From the NCBI GenBank assembly GCA_945860575.1, contig CAMAQQ010000078.1, positions 1-6,234 on the forward strand: 6,234 nt of DNA, written 5' to 3'. Numbering within the stretch: the first letter of the stretch is position 1; every line of letters starts with the position of its first letter. The DNA is from Ferrithrix thermotolerans DSM 19514. GTDB lineage: Bacteria; Actinomycetota; Acidimicrobiia; Acidimicrobiales; Ilumatobacteraceae. The notes below the pieces were generated by a model. That model was not told the DNA's origin and did no database searches. It saw only the letters and a program-made list of their open reading frames with translations. Shown in pieces: positions 1-6,234 of the stretch. The translations under genes and the position numbers were made by a program.

Positions 1-720
1 ACTACAACGGCAACCGCTGGTGGCGCCACAGTCAACGCAAGTTTGACCGCAGCCGCCTCGTTTTCAATAGCTGATACGGCAACGACGCCTAATGCTCAGA
101 CGACTTTGACAATTACGACACCCGGGACGACGAACTTCATTGCAGTTACCGTCCCAACACCAACTATCGGAGCAGCAGGAATTTCAGGTGGTACATCGGT
201 CGTGTTTTATGTTGCGACGACTCCGTTTGCATCGCCAGGCTCATCATGCACCCCAACTTGTAGGTATTTAGAGTGGGAGAACGTGAGTGGAGTTGCCCAA
301 GATTGGTGCAGCGTTTCGACATCCGTCGCGGGCACAGGCACGGGCATTGGCGCAGGCGCCAACAACACTGCGTTGATGAGAGCGGCGTGTAACAACAATT
401 TAAACTTGCTCAGCCTTTTAGGTTCTGACACCAATTGGTTTATCCCATCAAGAGACGAGTTGAATGAACTTTTCAGAAACCGTGCATCAGTTGGGTGGCC
501 AACAGGTACTGGCGGAGAATATTTCACTTCTTCTCAAGTCGACGCTTCGCCAACCGCTGATCCGCCTGGACCTGCAGCAGCGTGGGCTGGCGGAAAAGAC
601 TCGTCAATCCGCGCCTATACAACTAGAGCTTGGAGACAATGGTTTGATAGTGGTCAAATGAGCTGGGACCGTACCAAGACTCAACCAGCAGGTCTAGTGA
701 GAATTAGAGCCTACGGATAA
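1..720 (+). CDS. C-terminal part of a large secreted/surface protein with a DUF1566-like domain (5' end outside window)
   Basis: The frame is open from the first base and ends at TAA 718-720, so about 239 codons of a longer gene are visible; an internal TTG at 43 is not a credible start. Codons 1 to about 57 are rich in Thr, Ala and Ser with alternating hydrophobic residues, like the linkers or beta-sandwich repeats of exported proteins. From about codon 58 the sequence resembles the DUF1566/Lcl C-terminal domain: an opening GG..VFYV strand, a YLEWE segment, a Gly-rich GTGTGIGAG run followed by NNT, a WFIPSRDELNELF core, a YFTSSQ strand and a closing VRIRAYG. Four Cys (SSCTPTC, DWC, AAC) could form disulfides outside the cell. 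In other bacteria such domains end repetitive adhesins or lectin-like surface proteins; that role is inferred here. No sorting signal or C-terminal membrane helix follows the domain. Domain assignment is from remembered motif patterns. Confidence 0.8.
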   Translation, partial: TTTATAGGATVNASLTAAASFSIADTATTPNAQTTLTITTPGTTNFIAVTVPTPTIGAAGISGGTSVVFYVATTPFASPGSSCTPTCRYLEWENVSGVAQDWCSVSTSVAGTGTGIGAGANNTALMRAACNNNLNLLSLLGSDTNWFIPSRDELNELFRNRASVGWPTGTGGEYFTSSQVDASPTADPPGPAAAWAGGKDSSIRAYTTRAWRQWFDSGQMSWDRTKTQPAGLVRIRAYG

Positions 721-791
721 GCACGATCTCAAATCAGAGCAATAATTACGGTCTGGTGTCACATTTTCTTGTGGTTCTAGCCGTTTGGTTG

Positions 792-806
792 AACAGTTAG
801 ACTGTT
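792..806. promoter_or_regulatory. Perfect 6-bp inverted repeat upstream of the NlpC/P60 gene (possible operator)
   Basis: AACAGT, a 3-bp TAG spacer, then ACTGTT form a perfect dyad whose right end lies 6 bp before the ATG at 813. Inside it TAGACT (798-803) looks like a -10 hexamer, which would place the transcript start almost at the ATG and suggest a leaderless mRNA. I see no convincing -35 at normal spacing and no clear Shine-Dalgarno, since only GGAA at 807-810 precedes the ATG, too close to work. A site of this size can arise by chance in a 92-bp gap, so the operator role is tentative. Confidence 0.3.
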
Positions 807-812
807 GGAATC

Positions 813-1928
813 ATGACCCGCAACGCCATTGGGCGTTTTCGTAGGACGGTGTCACCTCTAATTGGTGCCATCTGTTGCTTTTCACTGGTTACGGGGTTGG
901 CCCCTGCCTCAGCCCATGCGGCTGGTTTTGGTGCGCCAGAAGCCAGGTTGCCACGGACCTCCGATGATAAGCAGCGCGAGGTAGACGCGATTCTTGACGA
1001 ATTAGACCGACTTGCTGAAGCAATGGATAAATTGTCCGAAGATTACGCCGGCGCGGTTAATGACGGCCTAGAACTTGATAAGGAAATCGCAGCCACAGAG
1101 GGCCGAATTAAAGACAAAGAAGTTGAACTGGGAGTGATGCAGGCGCAACTGCAAAGTGTCGCGTTGAAAACCTTTGTCGGCAGTTCGGTTTCGAATAGTT
1201 TGGCGAGCATTCTGAGCTCAACTGGCACTTTGTCTGACGCAGTGCGTAAATCGTATTTAACCTCGGTTGCACTTAACACTGGTGTCAGCGGACTCGACGC
1301 ATTGCAGGGAAAGATCGAAGATATCGCCCGCGAACGCAAGCAACTTGAAAGTCAACGCACTCGCTCTGGTGGCATCGCCGATTATGCAAAAAAACGTTTA
1401 GCCGCGGCAAAGGCAAGCGAAAAGGCGTACACGGCAAGAGAGCAAGAAGCTTTGCGAGACTTAGGTGATTTGTTGCGTGGCGAACAAAGTAAGCGCGCCA
1501 CAGCAGCGCTCGAAGAAGCAGCGCGAATTGCTGCATCATTTTCAAAAATAAAAATCTCGAATGTGCCCGCGCCGTCGTCGTCGGCTGGCATTGCAGTTAA
1601 AGCAGCGTTGTCTCAACTTGGTGTGCGTTATCAATATGGTGCTCTCTCACCTGGTGAAGCGTTTGATTGTTCAGGTCTGATGTCTTATGCATGGAGTAAA
1701 GCTGGCGTGAGTATTCCGCGCTCGTCGCGCTCGCAGTACGACGGATTAACGCGTGTTCCAACTTCTTCGGCGCAGCCGGGTGACTTGATTTTTACGCACA
1801 ACCCAGTCAGTCACGTCGCAATGTATTTAGGCGGTGGACAAGCAGTTGCGTCACCACGAACAGGCGATGTTGTGAAAGTTTACGCAATCACTTGGTCGAA
1901 AGTTACAGGCGTCGGTCGGCCCAAGTAA
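813..1928 (+). CDS. Secreted NlpC/P60 family peptidoglycan endopeptidase with N-terminal coiled coil
   Basis: This 371-residue protein probably cuts the D-Glu to meso-diaminopimelate bond in wall stem peptides outside the membrane, as RipA/CwlO-type enzymes do during growth or daughter-cell separation. A Sec signal peptide is clear: Arg-rich start (residues 1-11), hydrophobic core (about 14-31), and cleavage likely after ASA34 or AHA36. Residues about 50-245 are charged and heptad-like, with a Ser-rich break near 123-140, typical of the regulatory coiled coil of PcsB/RipA-like hydrolases. A short Pro/Ser linker (252-258) leads to the NlpC/P60 domain (259-371) with the catalytic Cys286 in DCSG and His334 in SHVAMYLG, plus the PGDLIF strand. 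The usual third polar catalytic residue, 12 after the His, is Ala346. The ATG at 813 is chosen because it gives a full signal peptide. The next gene starts 24 bp downstream. The specific bond is inferred from the family. Confidence 0.92.
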   Translation: MTRNAIGRFRRTVSPLIGAICCFSLVTGLAPASAHAAGFGAPEARLPRTSDDKQREVDAILDELDRLAEAMDKLSEDYAGAVNDGLELDKEIAATEGRIKDKEVELGVMQAQLQSVALKTFVGSSVSNSLASILSSTGTLSDAVRKSYLTSVALNTGVSGLDALQGKIEDIARERKQLESQRTRSGGIADYAKKRLAAAKASEKAYTAREQEALRDLGDLLRGEQSKRATAALEEAARIAASFSKIKISNVPAPSSSAGIAVKAALSQLGVRYQYGALSPGEAFDCSGLMSYAWSKAGVSIPRSSRSQYDGLTRVPTSSAQPGDLIFTHNPVSHVAMYLGGGQAVASPRTGDVVKVYAITWSKVTGVGRPK

Positions 1929-1952
1929 CTAGAAAAAAGTAAACTCGTAAAA

Positions 1953-2681
1953 ATGATCGGCTGGTCGCGTTCTGAATTTTCTGCGGGCGAAGTAACCCAC
2001 GAAGTATTTCGTAAAGGTAATGGACCAGTCGTAATTATCGTTCACGAAATACCTGGCATCACACCAGCGGTTGAAAGATTCGCCAACGAAGTTGTTGATG
2101 TTGGGTTTACCGTCGTGATGCCATTGCTTGTTGGTACAACTGGTGCGGCACCAAGTAGTAAATATATTGCTTCGTCGATGTTGAAAGTTTGTATCTCAAG
2201 AGAGTTCACGACAATGGCTGTAGGCCAAACTTCGCCAGTTGTATCTTGGTTGCGGGCACTAGCCAAACAACTTCACAACGAACTTGGTGGAAAAGGCGTT
2301 GGTGCAATCGGGATGTGTTTTAGTGGTGGTTTTGCGCTCGGGATGATGGTGGACGACATCGTTGTCGCGCCCGTGCTCTCGCAACCGTCACTGCCTTTTG
2401 CGGTTGGTGTCAAGCGCTCGGCTGATTTGGGTCTTTCGCCTCAAGACGTAACGCGAGTTGCACAACGTGCCAGCGAGGGCTGCCAAGTACTCGGTTTGCG
2501 GTTTACGGGCGACAAACTTGTTGGCACGCGGTTTGCTGAACTTCGCAAATTGCTTGGCGATTCATTTATCGCAGTTGAGTTTGAATCAACAAAAAAATTA
2601 GATCACGCAGTTCTGACCGAGCAACGTCAAGAGCTTGGCGTGCAACGTGTAATCGAGTTTTTAAAACTAGAACTTCTTTAA
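1953..2681 (+). CDS. Dienelactone hydrolase family alpha/beta hydrolase
   Basis: This 242-residue protein has no signal peptide and should be cytoplasmic. It has the order of a dienelactone hydrolase: a beta strand VVIIVHEIPG (26-35) with Glu32 where the family has the Glu that interacts with the nucleophile, the nucleophile elbow GMCFSGG (120-126) with Cys122, Asp187 in RFTGDKLV, and His218 in LDHAVL. All three catalytic residues of the Cys-Asp-His triad are therefore present and the length is normal. Family members hydrolyse lactones or esters; the substrate cannot be read from sequence, and there are no aromatic-degradation genes nearby, so a role in chlorocatechol breakdown is not supported. 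The ATG at 1953 follows an A-rich leader without a clear Shine-Dalgarno. It is 24 bp after the wall hydrolase stop, so cotranscription is likely. Its last 15 bp overlap the 3' end of the opposing yaaA gene. Confidence 0.88.
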   Translation: MIGWSRSEFSAGEVTHEVFRKGNGPVVIIVHEIPGITPAVERFANEVVDVGFTVVMPLLVGTTGAAPSSKYIASSMLKVCISREFTTMAVGQTSPVVSWLRALAKQLHNELGGKGVGAIGMCFSGGFALGMMVDDIVVAPVLSQPSLPFAVGVKRSADLGLSPQDVTRVAQRASEGCQVLGLRFTGDKLVGTRFAELRKLLGDSFIAVEFESTKKLDHAVLTEQRQELGVQRVIEFLKLELL

Positions 2682-3404
2682 AACTCGCACTTTAAATTTT
2701 GGGTCTTTGAAAGTTTTCAATGCCACAACCGGGTCGCTGTGATTCGTAACTAAGTGACGCGCTAGTCGACCTTTGGCTGCCTTTGCGTCGTGTCCGCCTG
2801 CTGTGCCTGATTTTGTTGTCAGGTCAATTCTGAAATATTCGTTGAGAAGTTTCTCATTTGGCACGAACGCAGCCGAGTGTTCTTGAGGCAACAAATCAAT
2901 CACCACCGCGCCCGCACAGTACTTGTTTAGCGTGAGCGAAATTGTTTCGCGCCACCAAGTTGAGAGTTTTCCCATTGGTGCAAGTGACGCACCAATTTTG
3001 AGTCGATAGTCGGGTATTGCATCGCCAGCACAAACTAAGCCAAGCAGGCCAGAGACCACAATGATATTCGCATTTGCAAATTTTTGTTGTGCGCTTGTTA
3101 ATGATGCAAGATCAAGATGATCCCAAACGACGCCGGTGTATCGCTCGCGAGCGGGCAAAGTTTTTGCACCTCGCAACGCAAGATTCGCCTGTTGTGCTCT
3201 CAACAGATGTGTGCCAGATACGCCGAGAAGTTTCTGCGAGCCACCGTTTTCTATCCGTAAAGCAGTAATAATCTCGGCACGTTGTTTTGCTAATGACTTA
3301 CCAAATTTGCCATCTGTCTCTTTGAATTTTGTGCTGGTTGTGCCAGATGGGGCTTTGCCTTCGGAGGGCGGTAACAAAATAAAAAGTTTTTTGTTACTAG
3401 TCAC
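2667..3404 (-). CDS. yaaA: Peroxide stress protein YaaA (DUF328/UPF0246)
   Basis: This 245-residue protein matches the YaaA family across its length. In Escherichia coli YaaA is induced by OxyR, lowers free iron during hydrogen peroxide stress and binds DNA; the same role here is inferred. Visible family landmarks, numbered from the start chosen, are the N-terminal strand with PPSEGK (12-17), RYTGV (88-92), VSGLLGL (117-123), PDYRLKIG (131-138), the WW pair before a helix (150-151), VVIDLLPQE (167-175) and AKAAKGRLAR (207-216). I chose GTG at 3404 because it puts the conserved LFILLPPSEG strand at residues 7-16, as in relatives. The longer ATG start at 3482 adds 26 residues that do not look like the family and would overlap the pcrA start. 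No strong Shine-Dalgarno precedes 3404, so the exact start is uncertain. The gene diverges from pcrA and overlaps the hydrolase tail-to-tail. Confidence 0.88.
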   Translation of the reverse strand: MTSNKKLFILLPPSEGKAPSGTTSTKFKETDGKFGKSLAKQRAEIITALRIENGGSQKLLGVSGTHLLRAQQANLALRGAKTLPARERYTGVVWDHLDLASLTSAQQKFANANIIVVSGLLGLVCAGDAIPDYRLKIGASLAPMGKLSTWWRETISLTLNKYCAGAVVIDLLPQEHSAAFVPNEKLLNEYFRIDLTTKSGTAGGHDAKAAKGRLARHLVTNHSDPVVALKTFKDPKFKVRVLKKF

Positions 3405-3470
3405 GACACACGATTCTGCTTGAATATGCGGCGCAATAAGCGCATACCCTGCCTCTAGTCTGCAGGGGTA
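3405..3470. promoter_or_regulatory. Divergent yaaA/pcrA intergenic region with a near-central dyad
   Basis: Only 66 bp separate the two chosen starts, so both promoters must lie here or inside the genes. TATGCG (3425-3430) and CGCATA (3441-3446) form a perfect inverted repeat with a 10-bp spacer, close to the middle of the gap. Towards pcrA, TTGAAT (3420-3425) and TACCCT (3445-3450) are a weak -35/-10 pair at 19 bp; TAGTCT (3456-3461) is an alternative -10 that would give a nearly leaderless mRNA. None is strong. I see no actinobacterial LexA box (GAAC-N4-GTTC). Shared control is an inference from layout only. Confidence 0.35.
3464..3468 (+). promoter_or_regulatory. AGGGG, candidate ribosome binding site for pcrA with very short spacing
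   Basis: AGGGG ends just 2 nt before the GTG at 3471, shorter than the usual 5-9 nt. An in-frame TAG at 3456-3458 rules out an earlier start, and the next in-frame TTG at 3513 would cut into the Q motif. GTG 3471 is therefore the best start, and the site is either a suboptimal Shine-Dalgarno or incidental in a leaderless transcript. Confidence 0.35.
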
Positions 3471-5714
3471 GTGACAGAGCATAAACCCAACATTTCTCTA
3501 GACATCGCGTCGTTGAACCCAGATCAACAAGACGCCGTGCTGCACCCGAGCGGGCCGTTATTGGTGATTGCGGGCGCAGGTTCGGGTAAGACCCGCGTGT
3601 TGACGCACCGCGTGGCACATCTGATAAGCCAGGGCACGCACCCGATGCGAATTTTGGCGATCACGTTTACCAACAAAGCAGCCGGTGAGATGCGTGAGCG
3701 AGTCGAAGCACTTGTCGGCAAAGTTGCTGAACGCATGTGGGTCAGCACTTTTCATGCTGCGTGTGTGCGAATTTTGCGAATGCAGGCTGAGCAGATTGGG
3801 TTTCCGAAGACATTCTCAATTTACGATCAATCGGATTCGAAAAGATTAATCGGCTATGTGATTCGCGATCTTGGGCTTGATGCAAAGCGGTTTCCGGCGC
3901 GTGGTGTGCAGGCGCGAATAAGTTTATGGAAAAACGAATTGATGTCGCCATACGATGCGGCCGCGCAAGCCGAAAATGTATTCGATACAAAATATGCCGA
4001 GATATACCGTGAATATCAAAATCGCTTGATCAAAGCTGGCGCAATGGATTTTGATGATTTGCTGTTCAATACGGTGCAGTTATTTCGTCAGCACAAAGAT
4101 GTTCTGGCGCAATATCAACAACGCTTTGAACATATTTTGATTGACGAATATCAAGATACGAATATGGCGCAAAATGAAATTGTGCTCAAGCTGGCATCTG
4201 CTGATGATGCCAGCGCGCTACACAACGTGTGTGTTGTGGGTGACACAGATCAATCTGTTTATCGCTTTCGCGGTGCCGATTTTAGAAACATCTTGCAGTT
4301 TGAAACTGCGTTTCCTGAAGTGACCGTTGTTGTGTTGGCACAAAATTATCGCAGTACGCAAACAATTTTAGATGCCGCTAATGCGGTGATAACCAATAAC
4401 GCCGAACGTAAACCCAAAGAACTCTGGACAGAACTTGGCAAAGGCGACCGCGTCGTGCGATTTTACGCCGACGATGAATATCACGAAGCAAACTGGACTG
4501 TTTCGCAACTTAAACAAATGCATGAGTCTGACGCACGCCAGTGGCGTGAGATGGCTGTTTTTTATCGCACCAATGCGCAGAGTCGCGTGCTTGAAGAAAG
4601 TTTTATGCAGTCTGGTGTGCCGTACAAAGTTATTGGCGGCACACGTTTCTATGATCGACGCGAAGTCAAAGACGCGCTCGCTTATATTCGTTGTGCGGCG
4701 AACCCGCTTGACGAAGTCAGCCTGAAGCGCGTTTTAAACGTGCCCAAGCGCGGCATTGGCGACACAACAGTTGACCGCATTGATGCTTTCGCCGCAAGTC
4801 AACAAATTTCTTTTGCATTGGCGTTGCGTCGTGCGACTGAGGCCGGCGTTGGCGGGGCTGGGGCAAAAGGAATCGCTGCGTTTGTTGCGTTAATCGATGA
4901 TCTCGAATCGCGTCTTGGTCAAGGGCCGGGGCCTGTATTGCGTCACGCGCTCGAAGTAAGTGGATATTTCAAAGAACTTGAAGCCGAAGACACTGTTGAG
5001 TCTGCAGGCCGGCACGAAAACTTATCTGAACTTATTGGTAGTGCCAGCGAGTTCACACAAGTTGACGAATTTTTAGAACAAGTTGCACTCGTCGCTGATA
5101 CCGACCAAATTGATTCTGATAATCACGTGACTTTGATGACGTTGCACGCCGCGAAAGGTCTTGAGTTTCCTGTTGTATTCATTGTTGGTTTAGAAGAAGG
5201 AATATTTCCGCATAGTCGCGCGCTTACCGATCAAGTCGAACTCGAAGAAGAGCGTCGTTTGGCGTATGTCGGCATTACTCGCGCAAAAGAGAAATTATTT
5301 TTGTCGCATGCCTGGAGTCGCAACTTGTATGGCTCAAAGCAATACAACCCGCCGTCGCGGTTTCTTGACGAGATACCTAGTGAGTTGTTGCAACGCGAAG
5401 GCAGTATCGACTCTGGCGCCGATGAAGGCCGAGGCGGTTTTCGACCGAATGCAGATCAGAGCACTGGCCAAAAAATTGAATGGACACGAGCGACGATTCC
5501 GAAATATCGTCGCGACAGTGGCACCGCGCAAGATATGGTCGGTGCGAATGCGGGCCTAAAAGTTGGCGATGATGTTGAGCACCCATCTTTTGGTGAAGGT
5601 GTGATTATCAACATTCGTGGTTCTGGTGAGACAACAGAAGCAGCAATTGAGTTCGCCAAACACGGTACGAAACATTTAGCGCTGGCTTGGGCGCCCCTTA
5701 AAAAAATAAACTAG
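3471..5714 (+). CDS. pcrA: ATP-dependent DNA helicase PcrA (UvrD/Rep family, SF1A)
   Basis: This 747-residue 3'-5' helicase unwinds DNA in nucleotide excision repair and replication-fork maintenance, and removes RecA or stalled RNA polymerase. All SF1A motifs are present: Q motif LNPDQQ (15-20), Walker A GAGSGKT (35-41, Lys40), motif Ia TFTNKAAGEMR (65-75), FHAACVRILR (94-103), motif II DEYQD (225-229), motif III GDTDQSVYRFRG (257-268), motif IV QNYRS (291-295, Arg294), motif V TLHAAKGLEF (557-566) and motif VI YVGITRAKEK (599-608, Arg604 as arginine finger). A variable charged linker (about 640-692) precedes a Tudor-like tail (about 695-747, VGDDVEHPSFGEG) of the type by which PcrA/UvrD bind RNA polymerase. 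Length is normal and no key residue is missing. GTG 3471 is the only start that keeps the Q motif. The gene diverges from yaaA and converges on the membrane protein at 5719. Confidence 0.97.
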   Translation: MTEHKPNISLDIASLNPDQQDAVLHPSGPLLVIAGAGSGKTRVLTHRVAHLISQGTHPMRILAITFTNKAAGEMRERVEALVGKVAERMWVSTFHAACVRILRMQAEQIGFPKTFSIYDQSDSKRLIGYVIRDLGLDAKRFPARGVQARISLWKNELMSPYDAAAQAENVFDTKYAEIYREYQNRLIKAGAMDFDDLLFNTVQLFRQHKDVLAQYQQRFEHILIDEYQDTNMAQNEIVLKLASADDASALHNVCVVGDTDQSVYRFRGADFRNILQFETAFPEVTVVVLAQNYRSTQTILDAANAVITNNAERKPKELWTELGKGDRVVRFYADDEYHEANWTVSQLKQMHESDARQWREMAVFYRTNAQSRVLEESFMQSGVPYKVIGGTRFYDRREVKDALAYIRCAANPLDEVSLKRVLNVPKRGIGDTTVDRIDAFAASQQISFALALRRATEAGVGGAGAKGIAAFVALIDDLESRLGQGPGPVLRHALEVSGYFKELEAEDTVESAGRHENLSELIGSASEFTQVDEFLEQVALVADTDQIDSDNHVTLMTLHAAKGLEFPVVFIVGLEEGIFPHSRALTDQVELEEERRLAYVGITRAKEKLFLSHAWSRNLYGSKQYNPPSRFLDEIPSELLQREGSIDSGADEGRGGFRPNADQSTGQKIEWTRATIPKYRRDSGTAQDMVGANAGLKVGDDVEHPSFGEGVIINIRGSGETTEAAIEFAKHGTKHLALAWAPLKKIN

Positions 5715-5724
5715 CTTTCTAGCC
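5700..5724 (-). terminator. Weak possible intrinsic terminator for the minus-strand membrane protein gene
   Basis: Read on the minus strand, GGCTAG-AAAG-CTAGTT can form a short hairpin (four Watson-Crick pairs plus two G-U pairs), followed directly by a T-rich run (5700-5710). The gene's own TAG stop at 5719-5721 lies in the first arm, and the pcrA stop at 5712-5714 lies in the second. The stem is too short to be convincing, and on the plus strand no T-run follows, so it would not serve pcrA. Confidence 0.25.
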
Positions 5725-6198
5725 AGCACGCAAATCAATTAAAAGTGTTTTGAGATTTTCAACAATAGGTCGCACATCAAGCGGAAGCTTTAGTTGCTCA
5801 ACTGCAAGCGTTCGACCATCGCAGTCTTTAAAGTTGCGAGACTTTTTAAGATGCTCAACTAAGCAGAGCTCAGTGCGGTCTGCAGGGTAGGCATAGTAAA
5901 CCTGCCAGCCCTTTGCAGGGTTGGTGCCTGTGTGGTCAATCACGATCGAACGCTTGCCAGTTGCGTCGCGCAAGTCTGGGTACAAAATTGGGCCATCTTG
6001 ATCGATGCTTTTGGCAACGTCTTTTACTTCCCCAATTTCAAAAGTCTGTGGAACCGTCTGGGGTTGACTCTGGCGATTTTTAGTCGACGTGCTCGCCAAG
6101 ATCCACGTCACCCCAAAAAGCAATATGAAACCTGCGATACCGCCAACAATTGGCATGATCGCTCGTGAAATTGGCGATGTGAATTCGACTCGGCGCAT
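5719..6198 (-). CDS. Membrane-anchored protein of unknown function, possible degenerate Rieske-like domain
   Basis: I do not recognise a named family for this 159-residue protein. It starts with a short basic N-terminus, then one hydrophobic helix (about 13-35), a Ser/Thr/Gln-rich linker (36-52) and a soluble domain of about 107 residues, most likely outside the membrane. The soluble part contains GPILYPDL (69-76), SIVIDHTG (84-91), GWQVYYAYPADR (97-108), two Cys at 112 and 126, and a closing IVENLKTLLIDLR. The spacing of a beta-rich start, two Cys about 14 apart and CDGRTL recalls the CxH...CxxH loop region of Rieske proteins, but the His ligands and cluster-binding pattern are absent, so no iron-sulfur centre is expected; the two Cys could be a disulfide. 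This is a fold guess only. ATG 6198 is the longest start and no clear Shine-Dalgarno precedes it; GATAAT (6228-6233, minus strand) is a possible -10 whose -35 would lie outside the window. It converges on pcrA. Confidence 0.75.
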   Translation of the reverse strand: MRRVEFTSPISRAIMPIVGGIAGFILLFGVTWILASTSTKNRQSQPQTVPQTFEIGEVKDVAKSIDQDGPILYPDLRDATGKRSIVIDHTGTNPAKGWQVYYAYPADRTELCLVEHLKKSRNFKDCDGRTLAVEQLKLPLDVRPIVENLKTLLIDLRAG

Positions 6199-6234
6199 GT
6201 CGTAAGGTTAATAAGTCGTGAAACGAAATTATCG

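Noticed and set aside
328..362. Short GGC-rich repeat-like stretch in the first gene.
   Set aside because: It encodes the Gly-rich GTGTGIGAG loop typical of DUF1566-like domains, so codon-level similarity explains it; there is no true DNA repeat.
791..810. Possible LexA/SOS box at GAACAGTTAGACTGTT before the wall hydrolase.
   Set aside because: The half-sites do not have the GAAC-N4-GTTC spacing of actinobacterial LexA boxes; it is listed only as an unassigned dyad.
1926..1955. The wall hydrolase and the dienelactone-hydrolase-like gene are in the same frame, separated by one TAA and eight codons, hinting at stop read-through to a fusion.
   Set aside because: Same-frame adjacency happens one time in three by chance, the first protein is exported while the second looks cytoplasmic, each is full length for its family, and no read-through element is seen.
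3397..3482. Longer yaaA start at ATG 3482 that would overlap the pcrA start.
   Set aside because: The extra 26 residues do not resemble the family, whose members begin close to the LFILLPPSEG strand; GTG 3404 fits better.
5681..5727. Inverted repeat GCTGGCT ... AGCCAGC across the pcrA 3' end, with a GGGCGCCC palindrome inside.
   Set aside because: The 33-nt loop is long, most of it is codons of the conserved PcrA tail, and no T-run follows on the plus strand, so it is not a credible pcrA terminator.
5932..6168. Plus-strand open frame of 78 codons inside the minus-strand membrane protein gene.
   Set aside because: Its translation looks like a shadow of the opposing gene, with no Shine-Dalgarno and no recognisable motif, while the minus-strand frame has a clear membrane helix and domain pattern.

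Overview
The window looks like ordinary chromosomal DNA of a Gram-positive-type bacterium, most likely an Actinomycetota member of moderate GC (roughly half, by eye). This rests on a secreted coiled-coil NlpC/P60 hydrolase of the RipA type, an actinobacterial-looking PcrA helicase, a dienelactone-hydrolase-like protein of a kind I associate with actinobacteria, a GTG start and weak Shine-Dalgarno signals. A freshwater or marine low-GC actinobacterium (Acidimicrobiia or Nanopelagicales type) is a plausible but unproven guess. I see no rRNA, tRNA, CRISPR array, insertion sequence, integrase or phage gene.

Layout: (1) 1-720, plus strand: the 3' end of a large secreted or surface protein, with a Thr/Ala-rich stretch followed by a C-terminal DUF1566-like domain. 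(2) 721-812: a 92-bp gap with a small perfect inverted repeat just before the next ATG. (3) 813-1928, plus: a secreted NlpC/P60 peptidoglycan endopeptidase. (4) 1953-2681, plus: a dienelactone-hydrolase-family protein with a Cys-Asp-His triad, 24 bp downstream and probably cotranscribed. (5) 2667-3404, minus: yaaA (peroxide-stress, DUF328), overlapping the hydrolase tail-to-tail by 15 bp. (6) 3405-3470: a compact 66-bp divergent intergenic region with a near-central dyad. (7) 3471-5714, plus: pcrA, a complete UvrD-type helicase with the RNA-polymerase-binding Tudor-like tail. (8) 5719-6198, minus: a small membrane-anchored protein of unknown function, converging on pcrA with a 4-bp gap.

How the genes fit together: the left half concerns the cell envelope (surface protein, wall hydrolase). 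The yaaA/pcrA pair is divergent and both relate to DNA or oxidative damage, so a shared control region is conceivable but not shown. Coding density is very high, with almost no non-coding DNA. I do not see a clear undescribed multi-gene system. The points most worth checking are the apparent loss of the third catalytic residue in the NlpC/P60 enzyme, the unknown membrane protein with a possible degenerate Rieske-like fold, and the two small dyads in the promoter regions.
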